From Anaerolineales bacterium UBA1429 (GTDB lineage: Bacteria > Chloroflexota > Anaerolineae > UBA1429), in NCBI GenBank assembly GCA_002329325.1, contig DCTX01000014.1:1-7888 (forward strand): DNA of 7,888 nt. Direction: 5' to 3'. The notes beneath the pieces were generated by a model, which was not told the origin of the DNA, did no database searches, and saw nothing but the letters and a program-made list of their open reading frames with translations. Position 1 is the stretch's first letter. The number at the start of each line of letters is the position of its first letter. The position numbers and the translations under genes were made by a program. This document shows, in pieces, positions 5,603 to 7,888 of the stretch.

Positions 5603-7102
5603 ATGCGGCAAGCGCCTCTGGCTGAACGCGTCAGGGTCGCCATCGAGGAACACGGGCTGTTGCCGCCCGGCGAGCCCGTGGTCGTGGGCGTCTCGGGCGG
5701 CCCCGATTCCCTCTGCCTGTTGCACCTCTTGCGCGCGCTGGCGCCCGCCTGGGACGCGGCCCTGCGCCCGGCGCATCTGAACCACGGCATCCGCCCCGAG
5801 GCGGAGGACGAGGCGGCCTACGTGGCGCGCCTGTGCGCCGCCTGGGGCCTGCCTTGCCGTATCGAGAGGGTGGATGTGCCCGCCCGCGCCGCCGCCCAAG
5901 GGCTCTCGCTGGAGGAGGCCGCTCGCCAGGCCCGCTATGCCTTTCTGGGGCGCATGGCCCGCGAGCTGGGCGCCCCCACGGTGGCCGTGGCCCACCATGC
6001 CGATGACCAGGTGGAGACGGTGCTGATGCACCTGCTGCGGGGCAGCGGGTTGGCCGGGCTGCGGGGCATGCGCCCCCTGACGCCCCTGGAGGAGCTGCAT
6101 CTCGGGCCGGAGGCCGATGCGGGAGGTGGGCTGCAGGGCGTCCGCCTGGCGCGCCCTCTGCTGGATGCGACCCGGGCCGAGATCGAGGCCTACTGCCGGG
6201 ATCAGGGCCTGGAGCCGCTCTGCGATCGCTCCAACCTGGATACGACCCTGTTCCGCAACCGCATCCGCCACGAGTTGCTGCCCTACCTGGAGGGCTATAA
6301 CCCCAACATCCGCGCCCTGCTGTGCCGTACGGCCGAGGCCCTGGCCGGGGACCATGATCTGCTGCGCGGCTTGCTGGCCGAGGCGTGGCCTACGGTGGCG
6401 CGCCAAGAGGCGGCCGAGGGCATCGTCCTGGACCTGGCGGCGCTGCGGGGCTTGCCCGTGGGGCTGCAACGCTCCGTGTTGCGCGAGGCGGTGCAACGCC
6501 TGCGCCGCTCTTTGCGGGATATCGCCTTTGAGCACATCGAGACGGCGCGCAGGATCGTGGCGTATGGGCGCGTGGGCGATCAGGCCACCCTGCCGGGGGG
6601 CCTGTTGCTGACCTTGGGATACGATGCCGCGCTGCTGGCCGCCCAGGGCGTGGGTTGGCCGCCAGAGGAACGCCCCCGGGTGGCAGGGCCCTTGCCCCTG
6701 GCGCTGCCCGGGCAGGCGATCCTGCCCGACGGGCGTTGGCGGCTCACGGCTCGCCTCCTCCCGCGCGGCGACCTGCCCGAAGGCTGGCGGACGAACGCCG
6801 ATCCCTACACCGCCTTCCTGGATGCCGACCGATTGCAGGGGCCGCTGCTGTTGCGCCCCCGCCGGCGGGGGGATGCCCTGTATCCCCTGGGGCTGGGGCA
6901 CCGCCAGGACGTCAAAGATCTGCTGATCAACGCCAAGGTGCCGCGCCACGAGCGCGACAGCCTGCCGCTGCTGCTGTGCGGCGACGACGTGGCCTGGGTT
7001 GTCGGCGTGCGGGTGGACGCGCGCTATGCCATCGCAGACGAGACGCGGCGGGCGCTCTGGATCCGATTCCAGCGCTGCGAGACGGGCGAGGAGAAAGCAT
7101 GA
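5603..7102 (+). CDS. tilS: tRNA(Ile)-lysidine synthetase
   Basis: TilS uses ATP and lysine to convert C34 of the CAU-anticodon tRNA-Ile to lysidine, so that it reads AUA and is charged with isoleucine. It acts in the cytoplasm and is essential in most bacteria. The 499-residue protein is slightly longer than E. coli TilS. The N-terminal PP-loop ATPase has SGGPDS (31-36), HLNHGIR (58-64) and HHADDQVET (131-139). The family signature DRSNLD (208-213), followed by RNRIRHELLP, closes the catalytic domain. The TilS C-terminal domain spans ~410-485 (RPRRRGDALYPLG; DVKDLLI). A Gly/Glu-rich stretch at ~160-180 looks like a small insertion. I prefer the ATG at 5603, with GGAG at 5592-5595; an in-frame GTG at 5570 would add 11 residues and has poor ribosome-site support. 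It overlaps the next small ORF by ATGA and lies 58 bases before rlmI, so it is probably in an operon with it. Confidence 0.96.
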   Translation: MRQAPLAERVRVAIEEHGLLPPGEPVVVGVSGGPDSLCLLHLLRALAPAWDAALRPAHLNHGIRPEAEDEAAYVARLCAAWGLPCRIERVDVPARAAAQGLSLEEAARQARYAFLGRMARELGAPTVAVAHHADDQVETVLMHLLRGSGLAGLRGMRPLTPLEELHLGPEADAGGGLQGVRLARPLLDATRAEIEAYCRDQGLEPLCDRSNLDTTLFRNRIRHELLPYLEGYNPNIRALLCRTAEALAGDHDLLRGLLAEAWPTVARQEAAEGIVLDLAALRGLPVGLQRSVLREAVQRLRRSLRDIAFEHIETARRIVAYGRVGDQATLPGGLLLTLGYDAALLAAQGVGWPPEERPRVAGPLPLALPGQAILPDGRWRLTARLLPRGDLPEGWRTNADPYTAFLDADRLQGPLLLRPRRRGDALYPLGLGHRQDVKDLLINAKVPRHERDSLPLLLCGDDVAWVVGVRVDARYAIADETRRALWIRFQRCETGEEKA

Positions 7103-7170
7103 GCACCGTACAGCCCAAGCGGGGCCGCGAGCGCGCGGGCGCGCAGGAAGGGAGAGCGACGTGCGTCTAG
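7099..7170 (+). CDS. Possible 23-residue small ORF coupling tilS and rlmI
   Basis: An ATG at 7099 overlaps the tilS stop as ATGA and is preceded by GAGGAG (7088-7093) at a spacing of five bases. The frame runs to a TAG at 7168-7170, ten bases inside rlmI. The predicted peptide is basic and rich in Arg and Gly, with no hydrophobic segment and no family I recognise. It might be a translational coupler that carries ribosomes from tilS to the rlmI start. In such GC-rich DNA it may equally be chance, and the GAGGAG may simply be Glu codons of tilS. Confidence 0.25.
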   Translation: MSTVQPKRGRERAGAQEGRATCV

Positions 7171-7888
7171 TTGGCATACGCCTGAAGCCCGGTCGCGAGC
7201 GCGCCTTGCAGAACCGCCACCCGTGGCTCTTTGGTGGGGCCATCGAGCGGGTGCAGGGCCAGGCCCAGCCCGGCGACCTGGTGGAGATCGCCGATAGCGC
7301 CGGGCGCCCCTGCGGCCGGGGGTACTATAACCCTCACTCGCAGATCGCCGTGCGCATCCTGACCTGGGACCCCGCCGAGGAGATAGACGAGGCCTTCTGG
7401 CGGCGTCGCCTGGAAGCGGCCATCGCCCGCCGCACGGCGCTGCCCGGCCTGGGCGAGACCACGGCCTGCCGCCTGGTGAACGCCGAATCCGACGGCCTGC
7501 CCGGCCTGATCGTGGACCGCTACGGCGAGTGGTTGGTGCTGCAATCCCTCACCGCCGGCATCGAGCAGCGCAAACACGAGTTGGCCGCGCTGCTCATGGA
7601 GCTGCTCAAGCCCCAAGGGGTGTACGAGCGCAGCGATGTGGACGTGCGCCCGCGGGAGGGGCTGGCCGACGCCGTGGGGCTCCTGGCGGGCGAGCTGCCG
7701 CCCCCTCAGGTGGCCATCGTCGAGCACGGGCGCCGCTTTCTGGTGGACCCGCTGCGCGGCCACAAGACCGGCTTTTACCTGGATCAGCGCGAGAACCGCC
7801 AGCGGGTGGCGCGTTACTGCGCCAACGCCGAGGTGCTGAACGCCTTTTCCTACACCGGCGGCTTTGGCGTGTACGCAGGCACGGCGGG
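7161..7888 (+). CDS. rlmI: 23S rRNA (cytosine-C5)-methyltransferase, RlmI family (3' end outside window)
   Basis: RlmI uses S-adenosylmethionine to methylate C5 of C1962 in 23S rRNA (E. coli numbering). The first 242 codons of about 400 are present, and the frame is open to the window edge. The start is GTG at 7161, with AAGGGAG (7148-7154) six bases upstream. An N-terminal PUA RNA-binding domain covers ~2-75 (RHPWLFGGAI; GYYNPHSQIAVR). Next come ESDGLPGLIVDRYG (109-122), YERSDVDVR (155-163), GELPP (177-181), EHG (188-190) and GHKTGFYLDQRENR (200-213). The start of the Rossmann SAM-binding motif is VLNAFSYTGGFG (225-236). These blocks match E. coli RlmI almost one for one. The catalytic cysteine lies beyond the window, so activity cannot be confirmed. 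Probably co-transcribed with tilS. The paralogous family RlmL/RlmK is less likely because of the N-terminal PUA domain. Confidence 0.94.
   Translation, partial: MRLVGIRLKPGRERALQNRHPWLFGGAIERVQGQAQPGDLVEIADSAGRPCGRGYYNPHSQIAVRILTWDPAEEIDEAFWRRRLEAAIARRTALPGLGETTACRLVNAESDGLPGLIVDRYGEWLVLQSLTAGIEQRKHELAALLMELLKPQGVYERSDVDVRPREGLADAVGLLAGELPPPQVAIVEHGRRFLVDPLRGHKTGFYLDQRENRQRVARYCANAEVLNAFSYTGGFGVYAGTA

Noticed and set aside
5392..5625. A 77-codon frame across the lacZ-tilS spacer
   Set aside because: It has no properly spaced ribosome site, reads through the palindromes, and has no family resemblance.
5381..7243. A 620-codon open frame on the minus strand opposite tilS
   Set aside because: It is an antisense shadow of GC-rich tilS, rich in Gln, Arg, Ala and Gly, with no domain I recognise, and it runs through the spacer palindromes.

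Overview
This window is about 7.9 kb of GC-rich bacterial chromosome, packed mostly on the + strand with short intergenic gaps. It holds four protein genes that look conserved, one stand-alone catabolic gene and one tRNA gene. I see no insertion sequence, CRISPR array, phage gene or plasmid origin. High GC, a separate or C-terminal GlyRS beta chain, a PIP-synthase-like CDP-alcohol transferase and short hairpin-bearing spacers would suit a Chloroflexota-like or other high-GC lineage. That placement is a guess: nothing here is taxonomically decisive.

Layout. (1) Bases 2-1357 are the C-terminal two thirds of glycyl-tRNA synthetase beta (glyS), cut by the window edge. (2) After 15 bases comes a membrane CDP-alcohol phosphatidyltransferase (1373-1963), probably in the same transcript. 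(3) A tRNA-His(GTG) gene follows at 2028-2101. It has a good sigma-70-type promoter in front and a 12-bp hairpin terminator behind, so it is a self-contained unit. (4) A lacZ-type GH2 beta-galactosidase (2285-5386) has its own promoter (TTGCCG, 17 bases, TACAAT) and two Shine-Dalgarno sequences. (5) A 216-base spacer (5387-5602) is full of inverted repeats, including a perfect 13-bp stem. (6) tilS (5603-7102) encodes tRNA(Ile)-lysidine synthetase. (7) A possible 23-codon ORF (7099-7170) overlaps the tilS stop by four bases. (8) rlmI (from 7161) encodes a 23S rRNA cytosine-C5 methyltransferase and runs off the right edge.

How they work together. Apart from lacZ and the lipid gene, the theme is translation: charging tRNA-Gly, supplying tRNA-His, converting the wobble base of the AUA-reading tRNA-Ile to lysidine, and methylating 23S rRNA. 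The beta-galactosidase sits between these as an independent unit with no visible regulator or sugar transporter beside it. I did not find a convincing undescribed system. The most worthwhile loose ends are the structured spacer before tilS, the double ribosome-binding site in the lacZ leader, and the small coupled ORF between tilS and rlmI.
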